Positions 11,301 through 19,379 of a DNA stretch of 64,000 nt are shown here, in pieces. Location of the stretch: positions 18,527,304 to 18,591,303 of the forward strand of contig NC_072770.1 of NCBI RefSeq assembly GCF_022539595.1, read 5' to 3'. Under the pieces are notes generated by a model that saw only the letters and a program-made list of their open reading frames with translations, had not been told where the DNA came from and did no database searches. Numbering within the stretch: the stretch's first letter is position 1; each line of letters begins with the position of its first letter. The stretch comes from Amphiprion ocellaris. Its lineage: Eukaryota > Chordata > Actinopteri > Pomacentridae. The position numbers and the translations under genes were made by a program.

Positions 11301-14300
11301 AAGGGCTCTTCTGTAGCGGACCTTGCTGTTCCCCCTTGAGTCCTCCTCTCTCTCCTCTAGCTTTGCTTTTGTCCTATGCTTCTTCATTAGGAAATTATCT
11401 ACCACCCAGAACATGAGGGCCTGAATCAAACATACAAAATAATGGTGAATGATGCTACTCTGGGGTTAAGGATCATCTTTACAGAGACCATTTCTTATAT
11501 TATTTATGAAAATGGGAAACACTCATATGCACACACAAATCAATGGCTATGGTATGAACTGACAGAGATGATTTATGTGTCCAATCACAGGATCTCATTA
11601 GACACGTGCAGTATTGATTTAGCAGGAAATGAGAAGTCACAGTGCAAAGCAAAACACACAGTAACAGCAGACTTACATTGATGAAGAACGGAACGATGAG
11701 CATGACGATGGCCAGTTCCAGGTCAGGATTCTGTATGGGGTTGAGGAGAGCCAGCTGCGACACAAATGCACACAATAAACATACAAGTATAGACATAATG
11801 TTGAATCTATTGACAACATTAAAAGATGGTGATAAAACAGGTAGCCCTAACAAAACTTAACACAGTGATAATGTCACAGCCTCAAAATGTGCAAATGTTT
11901 TATTGCCCTGCAATGGAATAGCAACCTGTATAGCAACTACTGCGATTTCACTTGTATAGTTTCTGTACTTTTCTAGTAATGTTTCTGTGACGTGCAACCA
12001 CTACTTGAAGAATAGGAGTCATGGCAAAGGCTAAAGGTACATGCCCTACTACCACCAGCAAAAGTCCTTGGTGGTCTAGCAGATAGAATCTAGCATTCTC
12101 ACAGCTGCGGACCGGGTTCGAATCCTGGTCAAGGAACACATTTTCATCTCTATTTCACTGTACAAGAACCAGTGCAGTGGCGCTGACTACTTGGTATATA
12201 GTTTTACTTGCACACAGGAACCAAAAGAAACTATTTGCCATTCCTGCAGAATTCTGGACAAAACATCTGCTTTCACAGTAAAATAACAGCCACTACAGCA
12301 TTTACGGAGAACATGCATTTAGTGAATGAAAAAAGAAGGTAGGGTTCACTAGGGTTCACATAATGTGAAGCTTATCTCCATGGACATCCATATGAAACCC
12401 AAAATTTGTCTCAGTATTGTAAAATGAAAACATAATAAACACCACATACATTGTGTACACAATGCAGTAGTGTACACATAGACTGACACTTAGGACTCTG
12501 TAGGGTTCTAAATAATCAATGATCATCCACAGTTTTTAGAGGAGCAATCTCGGCACTTTCTTCATGGAATAAACTTGAGCTAATGAGCACAAAGCCCACC
12601 AAATATTTTATGTGAAGCAATAGGCTAAGTGACAAAAGCTGACAGAGCAGCATGATGATTGAGGCAGAGCTGCTAAATGTAACGTTTAGCCCATATGTAT
12701 AGTCTCTGTGTTGTCATGTGATGAAATATGAAAGTTTTTTTCCTGAACTTCTTCTACTGTCAGTGTAAAAAAGTGGGTTAAAATGGCTAATGGCTCTTTA
12801 GAGTGCTGTTGCCCTTTAAATACTAGCTTTCATTTAGACCAGAGTAAGAAAATTATGACATTAATGGGCACTATTTTCTCATTCTTGCTACCTTTTCAAA
12901 ACACTGCTCATACTTTTTTACCTTCTTCCACTGGGGGATGAGCAGGACCAACATTATGAGGACTTTTTCAAACATCATGATGAGGATGTAGAGGATACAC
13001 TGGCCCAACCATGCTGTGCACTGTACTGGTTCTCCTGCACACACACACACACACAGACAGCTCACTGTCAAGAAATTTTCACGTGTATTCAGATATATAG
13101 TGCAGAATTTCATTAGATTTCACTTCTTTGGTGCTAAACAAGAACAAAAGAAAGCATCGGTAGTGTCAGAAATGACCCTGCAGCATTAGAGCACTGAGGG
13201 CAACTACTGCCCTCCACTGGGCATCACAGGCATTTTAGGAATTTGCTGGCGCTCCCACTTTGACGCTCACACATGGTCCTCACCGTATTCTCCAAAACGT
13301 AGAGAATCCCACTGCCTCCACTCTACAATAGCGCTGACAGCTCTTACCCCTGCATAGATCAGCAACATGCCCAGAGAAGCATCTAATAAGAAATTAATGA
13401 GGTATCTGGGGAAAAAGAAAAGTGAATATAATTTAGTTAGGTGATTAAAAGCTTTTCTACTGGACAGTCTAGTGGCTAGGATTCAACACAAGGCCAAATA
13501 ATCTTGATTTCAACAACATGTAAAACCAGGAAGCTCCGGGGAGAACAGTTAAATACTCACAGCGAGCAGGGATCCTCCTCTGTGAGGTCTGACAAGTAGA
13601 CGTTAGCAAAGTGGATGAACAGCATCCCAATTGCCTGCTTTGAGGTGTCCAGGAACCTGCAGAGACACAGTTAAGTTGCTTCCAGCAGGATTCATGTGAT
13701 GCCTTTACACAAAAATGACTTTCAGTTGGCTCGGCTGCCTTACCAGATCCTCCAGGGTCTCCTCTCATGTTTAGGCTCCCTGAATCGTTTTACTGTAGAG
13801 AACAGAAAGTACCACAGAGATGATGGGATTTTACTGCAGATCACTTACACAGACACAAAAGTACACATAAAATATCTCAAACTGAATCCATTTTGTTTTT
13901 ATTAAACCACTTTATAATCCTCCAGGGGGCTGTTAAAGGTCCAATGAGCATTTAATTGTTTCTACAGTAGATTTTTGGTTTAGTCCAACTAAAATCTTGC
14001 CCTATACAGACACATTTATGATTTAGAATGTCACTGTATTTCCAATCAAGATGATAGATTATTACTAGCTTTGGGAGAAAGACTGTGATACAGGGTAAAT
14101 AAATCTATGTGGGGAATGGTTGTAGATGTAAAACTAACTAAACAAGATGTTGTTAGTCACAGGAGAAGCTAAAACCTGACCTAATATCATATAGAGCAGC
14201 TTTGTAAAAAAAAAAAAACAAAACAAAAAAAAAACAATCTGATTCTGTTACTTTCAGCTAAAGTTACTAGAAAACAAGGGAGTGATTCTACCTGCCAAAT

Positions 14301-17300
14301 GGTAGAAGTGGATCAGGCTCTAATTCTCCAGGGTCTGATGATTAAACACATACAGCTAGTCTCACTAAGTTCAACATAGTAATAAAGTGCTAAAGATTAC
14401 ATTTTAGATAGAACTAAGCTGATCTGGTGGTCTACAGTGTAATGATATTTACAAACCAGTGTTTCCTCAGTGAAAACTGCTTTTTAGAGACCCTCGCTTT
14501 AAATAATATCTGTGTGTAAAACTGTCTGAGGGGTTTAACGGAAGAAGACTCATCAATGCACAAATGAAGCGCTTGCTGTTCTTCACAATAGCGACTTGTT
14601 TTCTGTGACACCCCGACCACGCTCTTATTTTAACTCTGATAACACAGACCCTGGTTATACATATTGTTAGATCCCATTATACCTTCGCTGTATATCAAAC
14701 AATGTCACCTTTGTAAATTTGCATGTTGTAGTGTTGCCCAAACATACACTGAAGGCTTTATGTGTTTTCATGTGGGCAAGTTATGCTGCAAGCTGTGACC
14801 TCAGTTTCTGCTCTGAACACAAGTGTGACTTCAGACTAAACACACCCTGTGTGCAGCTGGGTGTGATGCGATGGCAGGCGGAGGCCTCGGCCTACTCCTT
14901 CTGCTCAGAGAACTGCTTCGAGCAAAAAAAAAAAAAAGCTCTAAAATGCTGAACATTCCTCACTGCTGTGAGGCTGCTAGGACGCACAAAACTTCTCCCA
15001 TTAGGTCACACAGCTGTCAGTGCTGTGCCAGACACTGGCTGAATCAAACCCTGACTGAATCCTACGGGTGATTCTTTTAATCTGTGCCAATGTTTTCTTG
15101 TCAATCTAAATGACAAAACCACCTTAGCCAGAGCTGGAAAAACTTAAACTTAGCTGACAACAATGAACAAGCAGTTTGTCCAGTGTTTTATAATTACACA
15201 AATACTGCAAATGCTTATCACAATTTAAGTGAACTTTTAACGTACACATTCAAAGTAAGCAACACTCATAATTCACGTGGCAGTGTCTTATGAATTTTAG
15301 TGAGCGGACTGAGCAGATAGGAACAAAGTATACAGTGTTTTCTGTGCAAGAAAGGTCAACCATGATGGGAAATGAAATAAAGAAAATGGAAATATCTTTT
15401 ATTACAACCACAGCCAATGATCTCAACAAGTGAAGTCAGCTGATGCAGTAAGTCATTTTAAGTTTGATCCACTTAGATCTGCCATATTCCCCTGGTGCTT
15501 TAAAACATGAGTTAACTGAATTTAGGTTGAATAATTATTTTAATGCCATCTTATGAGCGCTGAAATGTAAAATTAGCAGAGTTAACTAGTTTATCAACAA
15601 GTTAACAAGTACATTCAGCTGAAGGTAAATTGATTCAACTGTATAGTATCTCAGATAGTTATTATGGTCCTGCTCTCTGCTTACATCTCAATTTAAGTAA
15701 TCAGTTTGCAGTTTGACATGAAGAACTTTCAGCGGCAAGTGTTGAAACCATTTTATACCTAAAGAACACGTAAGGCTGCTTCCAGTTACTTTGATTTAAA
15801 AGCATGCAGCTGTGGCGACTGAATTCAATATGAACCTTCCTTGTGGTTTGCACTGTTTTCATCATTATGTACAGAAGAAACAAACTGAATTCAACACATT
15901 GATGATAATACACAGCAAGTTTTCGTTGTGAATGGGTTCTTTCAGCTACAAAAGATGAGATCCAGCAAACACTGGAATATTCGGAGAATGGAAAGTTGTT
16001 GATGTCCAACAAACGTTCGCTTTCGGGGAAAAATATGGACTTTGGAAAGATTTGCAGAAACTTTCCCAAACCTATAAGCCTCTGTTTTTAGTTTTTATAA
16101 AGATACACGCACACAAACTTTTTATTACTGTTTGCATGACGTTCATATGAAAGGCTATCCATTAGTTTGTTTTTTGTGTAATTTGTGAAATGTAACAGAT
16201 TTCTGTGGGAAGACGAGGTAAAAAGCCACTCATGGACATCAATGTTTTCAACACTCTAGGCTTGTTGGAATCGTCATTCTGGTAAGTTTTTTGATGTCTG
16301 TGGAATGCTTGCTTTAGGAAAAAAATACAGTTCAGGGAATGTTCTGCAAAGTCTCAGGTTATGACCAGACAACTGCAACTACTGGGAAAAGAAAGTAAAG
16401 TTCAGGCAACGTTCTCTGAATGCATGGTAGGAAGTCTGCTAGCATTGCAGTTTTTTCCTTTAAAAATTTAATTTAATGAATTCGAAAAAAATAGCTGTGG
16501 ATTAAGTCAACTCATCATTTTAAGTCAAAAGATTTCATATCAAACAATGAATGTTTCTAAGTTCTAAAATTATCTGAATATAAAAACTACATGCTTTAAG
16601 TTGAATTGACCTCAATTTAACGGTTACAGAACGTTTGCTTTCAGGAAATAATATGGTTCAGGGAAAGTTCTGCAGATGTTTCCTGAATTTATAGTCTTAG
16701 GGTTATAATCTGACTACTGTAGATTTTGGGAACGTTCTTAAGGGGAACCAAAAAAAAAAAAAGTTCCCCGAATGCATGGTAGAAAATCTGCAAGCATTGA
16801 AGTTTTGTTTATTTAAAAGTTAGGTAGAAATTTTAAAAACTCAGCTGTGGACTAATTTAACTCATCATTTTGAGCAAATGTTCCCTGAACTTTTAGTTTA
16901 GAGGTTATGATTTGACTTCTCTAAACCTCCCCCCCAAAAAAGAACAAACTTCATGGAACATTCTCGGTATGCATGGTGGGAAGTCTGCAAGCATTGTAGT
17001 TTTGTTTAAGAATTAAGTAAAAATGTAAAAAAAAAAATCAGCTGTGAATTAATATAACTGATCATTTTAAACAAAAAAATCTCACATCACACAATGAAAG
17101 TTCTAAATGTTTCTGAAGACAAAAACAAGGCAATTTCGGTTGAATTTACCTCAAATTAGCACAATTTACGTACTTTCATTAGATTATGGAACCATTGCTT
17201 TCAGTCAAAAAAATCCCAAAAAGATTCAGGGGAAGTTCTGCAGATGTTCCCCAAACTTCTAGACTTAGGGTTATGACCCGACTACTGGGAAGGGAAACAA

Positions 17301-18581
17301 AAAAGAAGTCAAATTTAGGGAATCTTCCCTGAATGCATGGTAGAAAATCTGCAAGCATTCAAGTTTTATTTCTTTAAAATTTAAATAAAAATGGTAAAAA
17401 CTCAGCTATGGATTAATTCATCATTTCAAATCAAATCAATCACACAACTGAAGCTCTAAAATCTGAAAAAACTTTTTAGGTTGAATTTACCTCAAGTTAA
17501 CACAATTCTGTATTTTGATTAGGTTGCAGAATGTATATTTGTAGGAAAAAATATGGTTCAGGGAATATTCTGCAAATGTTCCCCGAACTTATAGCTTCAA
17601 GGTTATGACTTGACTTCATCTTATGGAACATTCTCTGCATGCATGATGGGAAGTCTGCAAGCATTTTAGTTTTGTTTGTTTAAAAATTAAGTAAAAATTG
17701 AAAAAAAGAAATAAGCTGTGGATTAATTCATCATTTTAAATCAAAAAATCTCACATCACACAACCTAAGTTCTAAACGTATCTGAAGACAAAATCTAGAT
17801 AATTTAGTTTGAATTGACCTCAAATTAACACAATTTCTGTATTTTCATTAGATTGCAGAATGCTTGTTTTTAGGGGAAAAAAATATGGTTCAGGTAATGT
17901 TCTGAAAATGTTCATTGTACATTGTACTTATAGTTTTGAGGTTATGACTTGACTTCTCTAAAAACAAACAAAAAAAGTAATTGCATGCCAGCATTTTAGT
18001 TTTGCTTGTTTAAAAATTAAGTAAAACAGCTATGGATTAAATCATATCATTTTAGGTCAAAACATCTCACATCACACAACTAAAGTTCTAAACGTATCTG
18101 AAGACAAAATCTAGATATTTTAGGTTGAATTGACCTCCAATTAACATCAATTTTGAATTTACATTAAGTTAGCAGGAAAGGATTAGCTCAAATCCAGTCT
18201 AATATTCTACACTGTTGAGTCCAGAGTGGGCTCTGATCCTCTCAGCTGAGATCAATACATCTGATTAATCGGATGGTGCTATTGGATAATGGGGGCTTAC
18301 ATCAGCAGCTAGTGTCAGATATCGGACTCACAGCACGGCTTCTGCTCATACTCACACATCAGCGTGCTGAAAGCCATCACAGCGAGGAGACCTTGCAGGA
18401 AAATCCCAAACGAGTCCATCAGGGCTCCGTTCTCGCAGCCCCGGGTGTCGGTACCGGGCGTCGGGCTGGAGGACACCGACGTGTTGGTGAAAGACGCCGC
18501 GGACAGCGCTGCTCCTCCCGCACCTGCCCGAGCCGCCTCTCCGAGCGGAGACAGCATGTTGACACCGCTTACAGCAGCCAT
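2190..18581 (-). CDS. stimate: STIMATE (TMEM110), ER STIM1-activating enhancer, 8 coding exons
   Basis: STIMATE is a multipass ER membrane protein that binds STIM1 at ER-plasma membrane junctions and promotes store-operated calcium entry. Coding exons, in transcript order: 18581-18356, 13792-13744, 13656-13561, 13405-13284, 13034-12922, 11754-11677, 11420-11277, 2303-2190. All boundaries are GT-AG and the lengths sum to 942 nt, giving 313 aa plus stop; human is 294 aa. Recognisable family stretches are MDSFGIFLQGLLAV, KRFREPKHERRPWRIWF, SLRFGEYG, NPDLELAIVMLIVPFF, FWVVDNFLM and KVRYRRALSHD. The extra length is in the variable Ser/Thr/Ala-rich N-terminus. The start ATG has a good context (CCCATGG). 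The last intron is about 9 kb and houses a tRNA cluster. The identification rests on remembered family sequence, not on a search. Confidence 0.95.
2970..3190. repeat. Inverted duplicate, copy 1
   Basis: This resembles the reverse complement of 8215-8460. Shared blocks in the same order include gagagcaggagaga, gagtttaggttgca, tgtttatt, gaacctcag, agtttccac, agctctga and cacattagcc. The copies have diverged by substitutions and small indels. Confidence 0.65.
3433..3504 (+). tRNA. tRNA-Glu (CTC)
   Basis: This 72-nt gene reads glutamate GAG codons, with anticodon CTC at 3466-3468. The acceptor stem TCCCTGG pairs with TCAGGGA. The anticodon stem CGGCG/CGCCG is intact. The T-stem is CCAGG/CCTGG, differing from the perfect copy at 51332 by a compensatory pair, so the cloverleaf is kept. 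Box B GGTTCGATTCC is intact. Only three Ts occur just downstream, so Pol III termination may be leaky. It is antisense to STIMATE. Confidence 0.88.
3745..3800 (-). pseudogene. Decayed tRNA-Arg copy
   Basis: The block tagaatcttctgaggcatag then tcagac matches the middle of the tRNA-Arg genes, and the left flank (cattttaagccaat, gtgagtaagaaaa) also matches. The acceptor and D-arm are lost and the anticodon region has changed. Confidence 0.6.
3950..3970 (+). pseudogene. tRNA-Glu 5'-end fragment
   Basis: tccccggcggtctagcagct aligns with the acceptor and D-arm of tRNA-Glu, and the cagctccc left flank is shared with the copy at 3433. The remainder is missing. Confidence 0.45.
4780..5125 (+). mobile_element. 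Tc1/mariner-like transposase remnant
   Basis: The bases show Tc1 hallmarks: tttggtctgatgagaac (reads W/F-SDE), tttttggccatcagac (FFGH), gtgaagcatggtggtggcag (the conserved MVVAAS region) and cctgcaagacaatcc (QDN). The reading frame is broken by stops and indels and terminal inverted repeats are not evident, so this is a dead fragment. It is absent from the paralogous segment at about 6850, so it inserted into copy 1 after the duplication or was lost from copy 2. Confidence 0.8.
5207..5265. repeat. 20-bp stem inverted repeat
   Basis: Bases 5207-5226 pair with 5246-5265 with a single mismatch, around a 19-nt loop. The core is gttgttaaacagtt and its complement. It lies just past the Tc1-like remnant and within the extra DNA of duplication copy 1, so it may be part of a mobile element end. 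Confidence 0.75.
5398..5470 (-). tRNA. tRNA-Arg (ACG)
   Basis: This 73-nt tRNA has anticodon ACG (A34 read as inosine) at 5437-5435. It matches the vertebrate tRNA-Arg-ACG sequence except for one T-stem base (tctagg for the usual tccagg). The acceptor GGGCCAG pairs with CTGGCTC, and box B GGTTCGACTCC is intact. A TTTT terminator (from plus-strand gaaaat) lies about 10 bp downstream. It is in the same orientation as STIMATE. Confidence 0.92.
6440..7640. repeat. Direct duplication, copy 2 (contains tRNA-Arg)
   Basis: Paralogue of about 4190-5880. It lacks the Tc1-like insertion. Homology continues past the tRNA to about 7630, with shared blocks such as ccttacatgtg, ttgctcaaataa and agatgtgaaa-like sequence. 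Confidence 0.7.
7157..7229 (-). tRNA. tRNA-Arg (ACG), second copy
   Basis: Identical over its 73 nt to the gene at 5398-5470, with anticodon at 7196-7194 and the same TTTT terminator just downstream. The flanks have diverged far more than the tRNA body, which suggests selection on the tRNA or recent gene conversion. Confidence 0.92.
7747..7782 (-). pseudogene. tRNA-Arg 5'-half fragment
   Basis: The 5' half (acceptor, D-arm, anticodon 5' side) of tRNA-Arg is present with a few substitutions. The T-arm and 3' acceptor strand are absent. It lies about 520 bp from the second intact copy. Confidence 0.75.
8215..8460. repeat. Inverted duplicate, copy 2
   Basis: Reverse-complement partner of 2970-3190. 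The pair brackets the tRNA-Arg direct duplication, about 5 kb apart. Confidence 0.65.
8836..8905 (+). pseudogene. tRNA-Glu remnant with shared 3' flank
   Basis: ggcccgggtcaagaaa looks like a tRNA-Glu 3' end with an internal deletion. The next 50 bp (accttattatg, ttcaactacacta, atggcaaaa) match the 3' flank of the copy at 9089. It shows that tRNA plus flank duplicated together. Confidence 0.55.
9089..9160 (+). tRNA. tRNA-Glu (CTC), second copy
   Basis: 72 nt with anticodon CTC at 9122-9124. It differs from the perfect copy at 51332 by one D-loop base (ggctag for ggttag) and one T-stem base that leaves a T-G wobble. All stems can form and boxes A and B are intact. No TTTT occurs immediately 3', so termination is uncertain. 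A 163-codon ORF running through it is a coincidence. Confidence 0.82.
9570..9641 (+). pseudogene. tRNA-Glu (CTC) with damaged T-arm
   Basis: The acceptor, D-arm and anticodon arm (CTC at 9603-9605) are intact. The T-arm reads CTGGG/CCCTT, losing two of five pairs, and box B has the key C changed to T (ggtttgattcc). A TTTTT lies just downstream. It is probably a recent pseudogene, though weak transcription is possible. Confidence 0.7.
10674..11222 (+). CDS. Unidentified 182-codon ORF, antisense inside the STIMATE intron
   Basis: I do not recognise this protein. The frame is open from the first codons after a stop at 10653 to a TAA at 11220-11222. The product starts MIRLSSLGGVLRTLSAFLV (basic and hydrophobic, like a weak mitochondrial or membrane leader), has a Ser-rich stretch near residue 116, and ends in a Lys/Arg-rich tail (KKRKA). 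No catalytic motif is evident. The stop lies 54 bp before STIMATE exon 7 on the opposite strand. It could be a nested gene, an exon of one, or chance; by rough estimate an open frame this long is uncommon in DNA this AT-rich. Confidence 0.25.
   Translation: MIRLSSLGGVLRTLSAFLVCRKGDMSRMLDCVVLPTDLKGNIYQTLNLCAKSNSRLLKGLLLKRFLKIVVIPLFQTGVRTLCTADEWCVEQSTVYSPSTIHTNKVTGNHYQGKHSSSGSSSSLMYWCAESNYLYPKQCQSVLKTSNSLQLSDYVRLKKPRVSEAQKRTFGFKKKRKACVWFL
11277..13792 (-). CDS. stimate: STIMATE exons 2-7: membrane core
   Basis: Six exons (13792-13744, 13656-13561, 13405-13284, 13034-12922, 11754-11677, 11420-11277) encode residues 76-276. They contain the basic loop KRFREPKHERR, four further hydrophobic spans (around IGMLFIHFANVYL, GMLLIYAGVRAVSAIV, CILYILIMMFEKVL and LAIVMLIVPFFIN) and the start of the cytosolic tail. 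Introns here are short (76 to about 1170 bp). A tRNA-Glu pseudogene lies in the intron between exons 5 and 6. Confidence 0.93.
12065..12136 (+). pseudogene. Divergent tRNA-Glu-like sequence (CTC)
   Basis: 72 nt aligned end to end with tRNA-Glu, with CTC at 12098-12100. Box A carries two changes (tctagcag for tctagtgg) and the anticodon stem closes with an A-A mismatch. Two stem positions changed in matched pairs: 4:69 in the acceptor (C-G to T-A) and 28:42 in the anticodon stem (G-C to A-T). Box B is intact and TTTT follows 12 bases after the end. It is either a pseudogene or a fast-evolving lineage once under selection. Confidence 0.6.
12230..12345. repeat. Segment duplicated at 140-260
   Basis: Shares ordered blocks with 140-260 (ttgccattcctg, ggacaaaacat, gctttca, acatgcatttagtgaa). 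In both places it lies beside tRNA-Glu sequence, on opposite sides of the intron cluster. Confidence 0.6.
13465..13487 (+). pseudogene. tRNA-Glu D-arm fragment
   Basis: cagtctagtggctaggattc matches the tRNA-Glu D-arm, as in the copy at 9089. Nothing else of the gene remains. It lies in the short intron between STIMATE exons 3 and 4. Confidence 0.5.
13793..16200. other. STIMATE intron 1, 3' part
   Basis: AT-rich, no exon-like conserved frame. There are A-runs at about 14208-14235 and 14925-14937. The ORFs at 14719-15071 and 15701-16069 carry no recognisable motif. Confidence 0.6.
16265..18140. repeat. Tandem array of about 330-bp units, roughly six copies
   Basis: Each unit carries the same ordered landmarks: a gcttt(c/a)agg..atatggttcaggg block, gttctgcaaatgttcc, ggttatgac(t)tgactac, gcatggtgggaagtctgcaa, agttttgtttgtttaaa, cagctgtggattaat, catcattttaa, tctcacatcacacaa and ttgaattgacctcaa. 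The landmark at gcatggt recurs near 16422, 16773, 16971, 17334 and 17641, with a degenerate one near 17983. The short spacing between the second and third marks a truncated unit. It lies in STIMATE intron 1. Confidence 0.85.
18356..18581 (-). CDS. stimate: STIMATE exon 1: variable N-terminus and first membrane segment
   Basis: This exon encodes residues 1-75. A low-complexity Ala/Gly/Ser/Thr-rich leader (about residues 1-50) precedes the conserved GALMDSFGIFLQGLLAV hydrophobic segment. The donor is T|gtgagt, and the split Leu codon is completed by the next exon, 4.5 kb away. It sits in a GC-rich block typical of a promoter-proximal exon. Confidence 0.92.
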
Positions 18582-18709
18582 GGGACGAGACTAATCGATA
18601 ACACACGCACACACACCTCGGTCCTCTCCGGTAGTCGTCGGACAGCTAATCGATACGTTAAGCGGGACAGTCTTCGGTGAAAGACGGTGGCATCCTCTCC
18701 CTCGAAAGC

Positions 18710-18742
18710 TCATCCTCCTGCTTCTGACATCCACACAGCCAT
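18710..18742 (-). CDS. Possible upstream ORF of STIMATE (10 codons)
   Basis: An ATG in strong context (GCCATGG) at 18742-18740 opens a 10-codon frame (MAVWMSEAGG) ending at TGA 18712-18710, about 130 nt before the STIMATE start. If this part is in the mature 5' UTR it could lower translation of the main frame. It depends on an unproved transcription start. Confidence 0.3.
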   Translation of the reverse strand: MAVWMSEAGG

Positions 18743-19320
18743 GGCTGCTTTATCATGAGAGAAGTGAAGGCTGAAGATACTAGAAGTTGCAGCGACTTCT
18801 TGTGACTCTTTAACACACTTTAGAACCGAACTGCAACATTAAAAAAAGAGAACAAGGGGGAAAAAAACGGCAGAAGATCCGAGCAGGGGAGAAAATATTA
18901 ACTGCCACCTGGAACCTTCTCAGCTAATATTATTAACAAACACACCGGCTAAACCCGCCACATACATATGCTCAAACAGACGTTAACTAATCCGAAATAC
19001 GCTATACAGTGAAGAAAAACCGATCAAAAGTATTTTTTTGCGGCTAACCGTCAAAAGAGATGCTGCTATCATTACCTACCTAGCTAGCCTCCAAGCGAAC
19101 TACTCATCTCCAGTAAGCTAAAGCTAAGGCTAGCAAAGTTGTATTTTGCCTGACACTGAAAAAGACTTAGGCCTCCGTCGCTCCTGACGCTAATACAAGA
19201 AAAAAATAGTTCGTCTGTGTTTAAAAAAATGAAACTAACGCGAATAATTGCAGGTCATAGCTCGCGTACATCCAGCTGCTTCCCTGCCCAGCAGTGCCCA
19301 CTCATGTTGACAGACGTCGG

Positions 19321-19330
19321 GTCATGTGAC
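19321..19330. promoter_or_regulatory. E-box / M-box GTCATGTGAC
   Basis: A near-palindromic GTCATGTGAC, the extended E-box recognised by MITF/TFE/USF-type bHLH-ZIP factors. It sits 20 bp from the ZNF143-like motif upstream of STIMATE. Confidence 0.5.
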
Positions 19331-19348
19331 CGGCACGTAGCCGCAAAC

Positions 19349-19370
19349 TGCATGCTGGGAATTGTGGTTC
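19349..19370 (-). promoter_or_regulatory. ZNF143/THAP11-type motif
   Basis: The reverse complement reads CACAATTCCCAGCATGCAG, matching the known vertebrate promoter element ACTACAATTCCCAGCATGC (SBS) except at its first bases. Such sites sit just upstream of transcription starts and support a STIMATE promoter here. Confidence 0.7.
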
Positions 19371-19379
19371 AAACAAGAG

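Larger units (their letters stand above)
18582..19345 (-). promoter_or_regulatory. stimate: STIMATE 5' UTR and promoter region
   Basis: GC-richer sequence upstream of the STIMATE start. The start site is probably near 19.2-19.3 kb, because the region continues without an obvious acceptor to the motif cluster at 19.32-19.37 kb. The start site is inferred only. Confidence 0.45.

Noticed and set aside
12449..12464. 16-bp perfect palindrome cattgtgtacacaatg
   Set aside because: Too short and isolated to support a site or element.
15701..16069. 122-codon minus-strand ORF in STIMATE intron 1
   Set aside because: No recognisable motif, no conserved splice context; likely chance.
16265..18140. CRISPR-like array
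   Set aside because: Units are about 330 bp, diverged throughout and in a vertebrate intron; no short direct repeats with unique spacers.
18273..18680. 135-codon plus-strand ORF over STIMATE exon 1
   Set aside because: Antisense shadow of a GC-rich coding exon.
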